DNA of 41,454 nt from Streptomyces sp. 15-116A (GTDB lineage: Bacteria > Actinomycetota > Actinomycetes > Streptomycetales > Streptomycetaceae): the NCBI RefSeq assembly GCF_025290915.1, contig NZ_JAOCQE010000028.1:1-41454 (forward strand), in the 5' to 3' direction. Both the position numbers and the translations under genes were made by a program. The notes beneath the pieces are model-generated. The model was not told the DNA's origin. It saw only the letters and a list, made by a program, of their open reading frames with translations, and did not search any database. Below are positions 1 through 7,096 of the stretch, one piece after another; the first letter of the stretch is position 1, and the number at the start of each line of letters is the position of its first letter.

Positions 1-519
1 CTCGGTCACCTCGTCCCCCGCCGGTCGATGTATGTCTCTCGCCGCCTCCCGCAGCACGTCCCGCGGCACCCCGGCATCCCCCTCGAGCCGCACCACATGC
101 CCGGCCTTGACCACGAGATACTCCTGCCGCCCGCCCTCCCCGCCGCGGTACCAGACACCCTCCCCGTCCCGCTCGCACCCGGCGTCCTGCTGACCACACC
201 CGGCCTCGGCCCGGGAGCCGCGGTCGACGAACAGCCGTATCTGCCGCCCGCCCTGCCGCGAGACGTACGTGGCGGAGAAGCCGTCCCCGCCGTGGACCCC
301 CACGGACTGCTGAGCGAGGACGAACCCGTCGGGCGCCTCGGTGACGTAGACGAGTTCCGGCGCGACCCCCAGGGCCCGGGCCCGCACACCGAGCTCCCGG
401 GAGACGGCGGCCTCCTCACCGGCGTCCGCCACCCGCCGCTCGGTGCCGCACCCGGCGAGCATCAGAGGGACGACGGCGAACAACACCACAGGCGGCAGCA
501 CACGCGGAACACGGATCAT
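1..519 (-). CDS. Putative lipoprotein, 3' end beyond the window
   Basis: This gene reads leftwards and stays open to the left edge, so only the first 173 codons are visible. The N-terminus is a lipoprotein signal peptide: Met-Ile-Arg, a hydrophobic stretch, and the lipobox MLAGC with the acylated cysteine at residue 24. The mature protein should be anchored on the outer face of the membrane. The visible mature part is hydrophilic, has a Cys pair near residues 107-113, and resembles no family I can name. I chose the ATG at 519 because an AGG lies about 9 nt upstream; another ATG in the same frame sits at 528. It is divergent from the VOC gene with a 92-bp gap. Function unknown. Confidence 0.7.
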   Translation of the reverse strand, partial: MIRVPRVLPPVVLFAVVPLMLAGCGTERRVADAGEEAAVSRELGVRARALGVAPELVYVTEAPDGFVLAQQSVGVHGGDGFSATYVSRQGGRQIRLFVDRGSRAEAGCGQQDAGCERDGEGVWYRGGEGGRQEYLVVKAGHVVRLEGDAGVPRDVLREAARDIHRPAGDEVTE

Positions 520-573
520 GCCCGTCATCCTGCCGCACACACGTTCGCCGCCAACCCCGGACTGTCCGATTCC

Positions 574-605
574 TTCAAGACGGACCCGCCGCCCCCGCCT
601 ACGGT
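574..605 (+). promoter_or_regulatory. Candidate promoter of the VOC gene, leaderless type
   Basis: A -10-like TACGGT at 600-605 ends 6 nt before the ATG at 612, so transcription would start at or next to the start codon. No ribosome-binding site is visible. A weak -35-like TTCAAG is at 574-579 with a long spacer of about 20 nt. Confidence 0.4.
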
Positions 606-611
606 GCTGCC

Positions 612-1007
612 ATGACTGCACGATTCGACGCCATCGGCCTGGTCGTCTCCGACATGTCCGCCTCCGTCGCCTTCTACCGGCGGCTCGGCCTCACCTTCCC
701 CGAGGACTCGGAGACCCAGGGTCACGTGGAAGCGGAACTCCCGGGCGGTCTGCGCCTGTTGCTGGACACGGAGGACGTCGTCCGCTCCTTCCATCCGGAC
801 TGGAAACCCCCGACGACCGGCGGCCGCACCTCCCTCGCCGTGCGCTGCGACACCCCGGAGGAGGTGGACACCCTCTACGAGGAGCTGACCACCGCCGGCC
901 ACCACGGCGAACTCAAACCCTGGAACGCCTTCTGGGGCCAGCGCTACGCCGTCATCCTCGACCCGGACGGCAACGGCGTGGACCTCTTCGCCCCACTGCC
1001 CGGCTGA
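612..1007 (+). CDS. VOC (glyoxalase/bleomycin-resistance fold) family protein
   Basis: A 131-aa protein of the usual single-subunit VOC length, with the paired beta-alpha-beta-beta-beta layout. The first module starts with DAIGLVVSDM followed by a helix ending FYRRLGL, and the second ends with the typical DPDGNGVDLF strand. The family includes lyases, dioxygenases and drug-binding proteins, so the substrate cannot be told. The position at the end of the first strand that often holds a metal-binding His is a Val here, which makes a classical metal-dependent glyoxalase less likely. The 3' end overlaps the 3' end of the convergent MFS gene by 64 bp. Confidence 0.85.
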   Translation: MTARFDAIGLVVSDMSASVAFYRRLGLTFPEDSETQGHVEAELPGGLRLLLDTEDVVRSFHPDWKPPTTGGRTSLAVRCDTPEEVDTLYEELTTAGHHGELKPWNAFWGQRYAVILDPDGNGVDLFAPLPG

Positions 1008-2269
1008 TCGGGCAGATCACGCTCGTACCGGATCGGACCGGCGGCCAGGATGAGCCAGCAGACCGCGACGACGCTCGTCATGATCCACATCGCCGGGCGG
1101 GGGCCGAGGGCGTCGCCGAGCAGGCCCCCGGCCAGGGCGCCGAGCGGGATGGCGCTGTGGTTGATCACCATGGCGGTGGCCACGACCCGGCCGAGCAGGT
1201 GCGGTGGGCAGTAGGACTGCCGGAAGGTGCCGACGACGACGTTCGCCACGGAGATGCCGACGCCGACGAGCAGGGCTCCCGTGGCGAACAGCAGTAGGCC
1301 CGGCCCCGCCGTCGTCATCGGCAGGAGCAGCGCGAACGGCGCGGTGGCGAGCTGGGCGAGCAGCAGACCGCGCCCCGTGCCGAACCGCCGGCCGACCCTG
1401 GCGGCCGCCAGCGCGCCCACGACGCCGCCGGTGCTGCCGCACGCAAGGAGCAGCCCCACGGCGGCGGGATCGAGACCGACCGTCCGGACCAGGAAGACGA
1501 CCTGGACGGCCTGATAGCCCATGAGCGCCATGTTGGTGACGGCACCCCAGGCGGCCATCGGCCGCAGGTAGCGGTCACGGGCGACGAAGCGGAGCCCTGC
1601 GGCGATCTGCCGGCGCACGGGGACGCGTTCCTCACCGGGATCCCGGTCCGGCTCGGGCACCGGGATCCGCTTCAGGCAGAGCGCGGAGACCAGGAACGTC
1701 GCCGCGTCGGCCACGAGCGTGGTGACGGCGCCGAACGCCTGCGCCAGCAGGCCCGCCAGCCCGGGACCTGCGACCTGGGTGGCGGCCTCGCTGCCCTGCA
1801 GCCTGGCGTTGCCCTCAAGGAGATCGCGGCCGTCGAGCACGATGCGGATGTACGCGTGGTAGGCGGTGTTGAAGCACACCGCCGATGTGCCGCAGACCGC
1901 CGCGACGGCCAGCAGGTGCCCGTAGGTGAGCGCGTCGAGCAGCGCCGCCAGGGGGATGCTGACGAGCGCCACGGCGGACACCAGGTCGCAGGCGATCATC
2001 AGGGAACGTTTGCGTCTGCGGTCCACCCACGCGCCGGCCGGCAGCCCCACCAGCAGCCAGGGCAGCCACACCGCCGCCGTGATCAGGCCGACTGCCGTCG
2101 CATCGGCGTCCAGCACCACGACCGCGATCAGCGGCAACGCCACCGTGGTGACGCTGTTCCCCAGCCCGCTGACGGTCTCCCCCACCCAGAGCAGACGGAA
2201 CTCCCGCCGGGCGAACACGCCCCAGCGGTTCCGCGGCGGGCTGCTCGGCAGGTCCTGCGTCGGCTTCAC
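944..2269 (-). CDS. MFS transporter, probable drug or metabolite exporter
   Basis: A 441-aa major facilitator with about 12 hydrophobic segments. After a Pro-rich N-terminal tail comes FRLLWVGETVSGLGNSVTT, the form of TM1 seen in the DHA3/EntS-MefA-like branch. The loop between TM2 and TM3 carries GAWVDRRRKR, equivalent to the MFS loop motif GxxxDRxGRR. The probable role is proton-driven export across the cytoplasmic membrane; the substrate is unknown. The start is a GTG at 2269 and no convincing ribosome-binding site is visible, so a downstream start is possible. It lies 76 bp downstream of the AraC-type regulator on the same strand, which may control it. Its 3' end overlaps the VOC gene tail to tail. 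Confidence 0.85.
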   Translation of the reverse strand: MKPTQDLPSSPPRNRWGVFARREFRLLWVGETVSGLGNSVTTVALPLIAVVVLDADATAVGLITAAVWLPWLLVGLPAGAWVDRRRKRSLMIACDLVSAVALVSIPLAALLDALTYGHLLAVAAVCGTSAVCFNTAYHAYIRIVLDGRDLLEGNARLQGSEAATQVAGPGLAGLLAQAFGAVTTLVADAATFLVSALCLKRIPVPEPDRDPGEERVPVRRQIAAGLRFVARDRYLRPMAAWGAVTNMALMGYQAVQVVFLVRTVGLDPAAVGLLLACGSTGGVVGALAAARVGRRFGTGRGLLLAQLATAPFALLLPMTTAGPGLLLFATGALLVGVGISVANVVVGTFRQSYCPPHLLGRVVATAMVINHSAIPLGALAGGLLGDALGPRPAMWIMTSVVAVCWLILAAGPIRYERDLPDQPGSGAKRSTPLPSGSRMTA

Positions 2270-2345
2270 CGGGGCATCATGCCGTGGGGTGTCGGAGGCT
2301 GTCGTGCCGGTTTCGGGCGCCGCGAGCTGCTGGGGAGCGGTGGTC

Positions 2346-3035
2346 TCAGCCCGGCCCCGACAGCAGCTTCCCCAGGGGCAGGCCCGTCAAGTCGCGTACC
2401 TCGCGGGTGAGATGGGCCTGGTCCGCGTAGCCGGTGCGGGTGGCGGTTTCCGCGTGTGGGGTGCCGGTGCGGGCGAGGGTGAGGGCGCGGTGGAGGCGGA
2501 GGATGCGGGCGAGGGTTTTGGGGCCGTAGCCGAAGGCGGTCAGGGAGCGGCGGTGCAACTGGCGGGGGTGCAGGCCGAGTTCGTCGGCGGTGGTGGCGAC
2601 TGAGTGGCCCGCGTTCAGGGCGGTGACGATGCGGGTGAGCAGCGGGTCGGGAGGGGCGGTCTCCGCGGCCCAGCGCAGGGCGATGTCCTCCAGACCCGCC
2701 TGCGGGGTGGCCGCGGAGTTCACGCGGGACGTGAGGCGGCGGACGTCCGCCCTGGGCCGGAGGTCCGCCAACTCCACTCGCTGGTCGCGCAGTTCGTGCG
2801 CCGGGACGCCCAGCAGAGCGGGTGCCGTGCCGGGGAAGAAGCGGACGCCGGCCCAGGCGGTCGGGGTGCCTCCGGTGAGGTACGCCCGCGTGTCGGGGCC
2901 GGCGATCAGCAGCCGGCCCTCGTTCCAGAGCAGATCCATACAGCCGTCGGGCAGCACCCGTCCCGTACCGCTCCCGGAGGGCGTGTGGGTCCACACCACC
3001 GCCCCGGGCAGCCGCGACGCCCGTTCCTCGTACAC
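2346..3035 (-). CDS. AraC-family transcriptional regulator with DUF6597-like N-terminal domain
   Basis: A 229-aa DNA-binding regulator. The N-terminal ~110 residues (from [18 protein letters not shown], then [20 protein letters not shown]) match the sensory domain annotated as DUF6597. The C-terminal ~100 residues contain the double helix-turn-helix of AraC proteins ([15 protein letters not shown], then [19 protein letters not shown]). I chose the GTG at 3035 because the reading frame further upstream runs through the preceding endonuclease gene and looks non-coding. The gap to that gene's TAA is only 10 bp, so the two may share a transcript. Likely targets are itself and the MFS gene downstream; this is inference from position. 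Confidence 0.82.
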   Translation of the reverse strand: MYEERASRLPGAVVWTHTPSGSGTGRVLPDGCMDLLWNEGRLLIAGPDTRAYLTGGTPTAWAGVRFFPGTAPALLGVPAHELRDQRVELADLRPRADVRRLTSRVNSAATPQAGLEDIALRWAAETAPPDPLLTRIVTALNAGHSVATTADELGLHPRQLHRRSLTAFGYGPKTLARILRLHRALTLARTGTPHAETATRTGYADQAHLTREVRDLTGLPLGKLLSGPG

Positions 3036-3045
3036 ATCGGCCAGG

Positions 3046-3876
3046 TTATGCCGCGTCCACGTCGGCGTGCACCAGGGCGTGGTCCGAGTACGGGGTCGGA
3101 TGCACTCCGTGCTCGCGCGCGACGATGCCGCCGCGCAGGAAGACGTAGTCGAACCTGGTGTACCAGTCGGTGGTCGTCTCGCAGGTGCCGGTGCGGGACG
3201 GGTGGCACTCGGGGTTCGCGTCCGAGGCCAGGTCCCAGATGCCGGTGAGTTCGGGGGCGGCCGGTACGGCGTTGAAGTCACCGAGGACGATCGCCCGGTC
3301 GTGGCGGGACACCACGTCGGCGAGCACGCGGGTCTGCTCCGCGCGGACCGACTCCTGACGCCGTTGCGCGAGGTGGGTGTTGAAGACGCGGACGGAACGG
3401 CCGTCCACCGTGGTGGTGACCGCCAGGTAGCCGCGGTCCTCCGAACCCCCGTCGGGATACTCGGTGTTGACGGCGTCCGTCATCGGCGCCGCCGAGAGCA
3501 GCGCCTGACCGTAGGCCCCGGGACGCCACGGCGCTCCGCCGCAGCGGCTCCAGTTGCGCAGCACCGGCCCGTACTCGACGTGGTAGACCAGCCCGTGCAG
3601 GCTCCGAAGGTGCTCCCGGATCCGCTCGACGTCCCGCACGCACGCCTCCTGCAGGCCGATCACCTGGGGCGCGAACCTGGCGATCTCCGCCGCCCGGTGG
3701 ACGTTGCTCTCCTCGCAGGGGTTGCACAGGTTCCAGGTCATGACCCGGCTCGGCACGACGTCCTGCACGGGTTCGACGGGCAGTGAGCCCGCGCCGCTCG
3801 GCGCACTGGGACCGACGAGCAGCGCGCAGACCGCGATCAGGACGCCCGTGAGCAGCCGTACCCCCCTACCGAACAC
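3046..3876 (-). CDS. Secreted endonuclease/exonuclease/phosphatase-family protein
   Basis: A 276-aa protein with an N-terminal signal peptide (short basic start, hydrophobic segment [15 protein letters not shown], small-residue cleavage region near residue 30). The mature part has the DNase I-like fold signature: MTWNLCN near 46-52, GLQEACV (metal Glu), GDFNAVP, and a terminal SDHALV with the catalytic Asp-His. The family cleaves phosphodiesters in nucleic acids, sphingomyelin or inositol lipids; the substrate is open, but export argues for an extracellular one. Several Cys residues ([18 protein letters not shown]) could form disulfides. The GTG start overlaps the preceding AraC-type regulator's stop codon by 11 bp, which suggests translational coupling. 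It ends with the uncommon stop TAA. Confidence 0.85.
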   Translation of the reverse strand: MFGRGVRLLTGVLIAVCALLVGPSAPSGAGSLPVEPVQDVVPSRVMTWNLCNPCEESNVHRAAEIARFAPQVIGLQEACVRDVERIREHLRSLHGLVYHVEYGPVLRNWSRCGGAPWRPGAYGQALLSAAPMTDAVNTEYPDGGSEDRGYLAVTTTVDGRSVRVFNTHLAQRRQESVRAEQTRVLADVVSRHDRAIVLGDFNAVPAAPELTGIWDLASDANPECHPSRTGTCETTTDWYTRFDYVFLRGGIVAREHGVHPTPYSDHALVHADVDAA

Positions 3877-4825
3877 GCTCGCCTCCCTGCTGCGACGCCC
3901 GGGTCCGCCATTCCTGCGGGCTGACGCCGTAGGCCCGTTTGAAGGCGGCGGACAGGGCGAACGCGGTGCCGTAGCCGACCTGGTGGGCGATCGCGGCGAG
4001 CGTGGCGTCGGTGTCGCGGAGCCGGTCGGCGGCGAGGGCGAGGCGCCAGGCGGTGAGGTAGGTCATCGGGGGCTCGCCGACCAGCTCGGTGAAGCGGCGG
4101 GCCAGCGCGGCGCGGGAGACGCCCGCCTTCGCGGCGAGCGCGGCGACCGTCCAGGGGTGGGCGGGGTCGTCCTGCACGAGCCGCAGCACGGGGCCGACGA
4201 CCGGGTCCGCCTGGGCGCGGTACCAGGCGGGCGCCTCCGCCTCGGGCCGGGCGAACCAGGTGCGCAGCGCCGCGATGACCAGCAGGTCGAGCAGCCGGTC
4301 CAGGACGACCTCCTGACCGGGTTCGTCGCGGGCGATCTCCCGCATCAGGTACGGAGTGAGGGGGCAGTCCCACGCGTCGGCGCCGAGGGACAGCAGCGGC
4401 GGGAGCGCGTCCAGCAGGCGGCCCCCGATCTCGCCGCGCATCTGGTAGGTGCCGATGAGCATGACCGTCGCGCCGTCCGGCCGGTCGCCCCAGGTGCGGA
4501 CGCCGAGGTCCATCACGCCGTTCAGGGGCCGTCCGTCCGGGTAGCGGCACTCCTCGCCGGGCAGGATCAGCGCCTGCGGTGCCGTGCCGGGGGCGTCGGC
4601 GCAGGTGTACGGGTCAGGGCCGCGGGCGATGGCGAGGTCCCCGGGGCGCAGGTGCAGCGACGCGCCCCGGTCCGGGATGATCCGGGCCTCGCCCCGGACC
4701 AGCAGCATCACCGACAGCGGCGCCTCGTCCTCGATGCGTACCGCCCAGGGCGGGTCGAAGCAGGCCCGGATCATGAACGCGCCCCGGGCGCGCGGGCCTT
4801 CCAGCAGGCCGGTGAGTGCGTCCAT
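3866..4825 (-). CDS. AraC-family regulator with cupin sensor domain
   Basis: A 319-aa regulator of the cupin_6 plus AraC type. Residues ~1-170 form the cupin sensor (LSVMLLVRGEARIIP, LRPGDLAIARG). Residues ~215-310 hold two helix-turn-helix motifs (LAAKAGVSRAALARRFTE and IAHQVGYGTAFALSAAFKR) ending in the AraC signature YGVSPQEWR. The start is ATG 4825, six nt after a TACGCT -10-like box, and has no ribosome-binding site, which fits a leaderless transcript. It is divergent from the NmrA-like oxidoreductase at 4907. Regulators of this subfamily very often sit beside, and control, such an oxidoreductase, probably answering a reactive or electrophilic small molecule. That function is inference from gene order. 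Confidence 0.87.
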   Translation of the reverse strand: MDALTGLLEGPRARGAFMIRACFDPPWAVRIEDEAPLSVMLLVRGEARIIPDRGASLHLRPGDLAIARGPDPYTCADAPGTAPQALILPGEECRYPDGRPLNGVMDLGVRTWGDRPDGATVMLIGTYQMRGEIGGRLLDALPPLLSLGADAWDCPLTPYLMREIARDEPGQEVVLDRLLDLLVIAALRTWFARPEAEAPAWYRAQADPVVGPVLRLVQDDPAHPWTVAALAAKAGVSRAALARRFTELVGEPPMTYLTAWRLALAADRLRDTDATLAAIAHQVGYGTAFALSAAFKRAYGVSPQEWRTRASQQGGERVR

Positions 4826-4837
4826 GGAGTCAGCGTA
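4826..4837 (-). promoter_or_regulatory. Candidate -10 box for the cupin AraC regulator (leaderless)
   Basis: On the minus strand TACGCT (4837-4832) lies 6 nt before the ATG at 4825. No Shine-Dalgarno sequence is present between them, so a leaderless mRNA is predicted. The divergent oxidoreductase promoter must share this 81-bp gap. Confidence 0.4.
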
Positions 4838-4906
4838 GACGCGGGCGTATGGGAATGAGCCGTTCGGCGATGGTTGCGTGCGCGGGGCGGGAGTTGACTC
4901 GGTGCC

Positions 4907-5806
4907 ATGACACAGGACATGAGGAAAACGGCGAACACGAACACAGTGGACACAGCGAATGCAGCAGGCATAGCGGGCACACCGGGGATGACCCTCGTCG
5001 TCACGGGTGCCTCCGGGCGCACCGGAAGCCGCGTGGCGCGGGCGGCCGAGGCGGCGGGGCTCGGCGTACGGGCGGCATCCCGGGCCAACGGATTCGACTG
5101 GGCCGACGCCACGACGTGGGCGGACACCCTGCGCGGTGCGGACGCGGCGTATCTGGTGCACCCCGCCGATGTCGGGGCCCCGGGGACGGCGGAGGCCGTC
5201 GGCGCGCTGGCCAGGGAGGCCGTGGGGCTCGGGGTGCGGCGGCTGGTGCTGCTGTCGGCGCGGGGCGAGGACCAGGCGCTGCCCACCGAGGAGGCGCTGC
5301 GTGCGTCGGGCGCGGACTGGACGATCGTACGGTCCGCGTGGTTCGCGCAGAACTTCAGCGAGGGGCCGCTGGTGGCGGAGCTGCGGGAGCGCGGGGAATT
5401 GGTGTTCCCGGCCAGTGAGGTGCCGGAGCCGTTCGTGGATCTGCGGGATGTCGCGGACGTGGTGGTGGCCGCGCTGACGGACGGGGACCGGTACGCGGGG
5501 CGGGTGCTGAGCGTGACGGGGCCGCGGCTGCTGACGTTCGGCGGGGCGGTCGCGGAGATCGCCGCGGCGACGGGGCGCACACTGACGTACAGGGCCGTGC
5601 CGCCCCGCGACTACGGCGAGGCGCTGCTCGGCTTCGGGGTGCCGCCCGAGGAGGCCGGGTTCCTCACCGAGGTGTTCGCCACCCTCCTCGACGGCCGCAA
5701 CGCGCGCGTGGAGGACGGGGTACGGGAGATCCTGGGCCGGGAGCCACGCGACTTCACCGGCTTCGTGCGGGAGGAAGCGGCGGCCGGTACCTGGAAGACC
5801 GGCTGA
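4907..5806 (+). CDS. NmrA-like atypical SDR, NAD(P)-binding oxidoreductase
   Basis: A 299-aa Rossmann-fold protein. The nucleotide-binding motif VTGASGRTG (TGxxGxxG type) is near residues 32-40, followed by the NmrA/quinone-reductase-like pattern (AAYLVHPADV, VLLSARGED, WTIVRSAWFAQNFSE, DLRDVADVVVAAL, TGPRLLTFGGAVAEIA). The catalytic Tyr-x-x-x-Lys of classical SDRs is absent, as expected for atypical members that act as redox sensors or NADPH:quinone reductases. The gene is divergent from its likely regulator. The first 27 residues are Thr/Asn/Ala-rich with unusually A-rich codons and precede a second ATG (4988) at the start of the conserved fold, so the true start may be 4988. Confidence 0.85.
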   Translation: MTQDMRKTANTNTVDTANAAGIAGTPGMTLVVTGASGRTGSRVARAAEAAGLGVRAASRANGFDWADATTWADTLRGADAAYLVHPADVGAPGTAEAVGALAREAVGLGVRRLVLLSARGEDQALPTEEALRASGADWTIVRSAWFAQNFSEGPLVAELRERGELVFPASEVPEPFVDLRDVADVVVAALTDGDRYAGRVLSVTGPRLLTFGGAVAEIAAATGRTLTYRAVPPRDYGEALLGFGVPPEEAGFLTEVFATLLDGRNARVEDGVREILGREPRDFTGFVREEAAAGTWKTG

Positions 5807-5827
5807 CCCTCCCGGGGGACGACGGCG

Positions 5828-5873
5828 CCCCGCCGCTCACTCGCCTCACCGGACGCCGGCCCCGCCGCTCACT
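5828..5873. repeat. 14-bp direct repeat between two convergent genes
   Basis: The sequence CCCCGCCGCTCACT occurs at 5828-5841 and again at 5860-5873; the second copy spans the stop codon of the YihY gene. The two copies are 32 bp apart, start to start. No hairpin terminator is obvious in this 62-bp gap. Confidence 0.6.
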
Positions 5874-7011
5874 GCTCCTCGTCCCTCGGCTTCTCCCCGT
5901 GCTTCGCGTGGATGTTCTTCGCGGAGTGGCCGCGCAGGCGGGCCGTGACGTCCTCCGGGGGCAGGAAGCGGGACCAGCGTTCGGGGAACTCCGAGGGCAT
6001 GTCGGGGTCGGACTCGCCCAGCGCGGCGGTGCGGGCGACGTACTCGGCGACCTGGGCCTGGCGCAGCCGCTCGTTGGCCTCGCGGGCGGCGGCGGTGGCG
6101 GCGGCGGGCCAGACCCGGTCGATGGCGGCGTTGACGGCGGCCCCCACGAGCACGGCGAACGCGGACACACCGATCCACAGCAGCACGGCGACGGGCGCGG
6201 CGAGGGAGCCGTAGATGGTGGGGCCCTCGACGGTGTTGGTGAGGTACAGGCGCAGCAGGAAGCTGCCGAGCACCCACATGCCGAGGGCGACCAGCGCGCC
6301 CGGCACGTCCTCGATCCACGGCGAGCGCACCGGCACGGACACGTGGTACAGCGTGGTGAGGAAGGCGATGGACAGCAGGATCACGACCGGCCAGTACAGG
6401 ATCTGCACGACGGTCGTGGACCAGGGGACGATGCGGACCACCGCGTCCGGCCCGGCCACCATCAGCGGCAGCGCGACCGAGCCGATCAGCAGCGCCACGA
6501 TGAACAGCAGGAACGCCAGCAGCCGGGTCTTCACGATGCCGCGCACCCCGTCGAGGCCGTACATGACGGTGATCGTGTCGATGAAGACGTTCACCGCGCG
6601 GGAGCCCGACCACAGGGCGAACAGGAAGCCGACGGAGATGACATCGGGCCGGCCGCCCTTCATCACGTCGCGCAGGATCGGCTCGGCGATCTGGTTGACG
6701 CCCCGGTCGGACAGCACGGTGCGGGAGGCGTCGAGGAGGTTGCGCTGCAGGCTCTGGATGGTGTCGGCGCCGGTCCAGGCGTCGACGTAGCCGAGCAGCC
6801 CGATCATGCTCAGCAGCAGCGGCGGCACCGACAGCAGGGTGAAGAAGGCGGCCTCGGCGGCCAGGCCGAGGATGCGGTACTCGATGCAGGAGTTGACGGT
6901 GTCCTTGAGCAGCAGCCACGCGGTCCGGCGTTTGGAGACGTTCCGGTAGAGGGCCCGGGCCCGGTGGAGGCGGCCGGAGGGGGCGTCGGGGGTTTCACTT
7001 GCCTGCTGCAC
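5869..7011 (-). CDS. YihY/virulence factor BrkB family membrane protein
   Basis: A 380-aa integral membrane protein of the BrkB/YihY family. It has a cytoplasmic N-terminus of ~45 residues and six hydrophobic segments, including the hallmark AAEAAFFTLLSVPPLLLSMIG of TM1, GFLFALWSGSRAVNVF, RLLAFLLFIVALLIGSVAL, and late segments in the TIYGSLAAPVAVLLWIGV region. The charged C-terminal ~90 residues are cytoplasmic and rich in Arg/Glu. The family was once called RNase BN in error; its molecular role is unknown. The GTG start at 7011 has a TACCTT -10-like box six nt upstream and no ribosome-binding site, so it is probably leaderless. It is divergent from aidB and convergent with the oxidoreductase gene. 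Confidence 0.88.
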   Translation of the reverse strand: MQQASETPDAPSGRLHRARALYRNVSKRRTAWLLLKDTVNSCIEYRILGLAAEAAFFTLLSVPPLLLSMIGLLGYVDAWTGADTIQSLQRNLLDASRTVLSDRGVNQIAEPILRDVMKGGRPDVISVGFLFALWSGSRAVNVFIDTITVMYGLDGVRGIVKTRLLAFLLFIVALLIGSVALPLMVAGPDAVVRIVPWSTTVVQILYWPVVILLSIAFLTTLYHVSVPVRSPWIEDVPGALVALGMWVLGSFLLRLYLTNTVEGPTIYGSLAAPVAVLLWIGVSAFAVLVGAAVNAAIDRVWPAAATAAAREANERLRQAQVAEYVARTAALGESDPDMPSEFPERWSRFLPPEDVTARLRGHSAKNIHAKHGEKPRDEEQ

Positions 7012-7023
7012 GACCTAAAGGTA
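7012..7023 (-). promoter_or_regulatory. Candidate -10 box for the YihY gene (leaderless)
   Basis: Minus-strand TACCTT (7023-7018) ends 6 nt before the GTG start at 7011. The 85-bp intergenic region carries this and the opposing aidB promoter, so the two genes may be controlled together. Confidence 0.4.
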
Positions 7024-7061
7024 TCCGTCGTGCCTGGTCGCCCTCACCCACAGGTCTCCAG

Positions 7062-7089
7062 GTGAGCAATGCGGCGGCGCGGGTAGGTT
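7062..7089 (+). promoter_or_regulatory. Candidate promoter of aidB (leaderless)
   Basis: TAGGTT at 7084-7089 lies 7 nt before the ATG at 7097. A weak -35-like GTGAGC is at 7062-7067 with a 16-nt spacer. No Shine-Dalgarno sequence lies before the ATG. Confidence 0.4.
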
Positions 7090-7096
7090 CGCTCAC

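Noticed and set aside
3036..3281. Longer N-terminus for the DUF6597/AraC regulator
   Set aside because: The extension overlaps the endonuclease gene in another frame and is Pro/Thr/Arg-rich without homology. The GTG at 3035 fits the conserved domain start.
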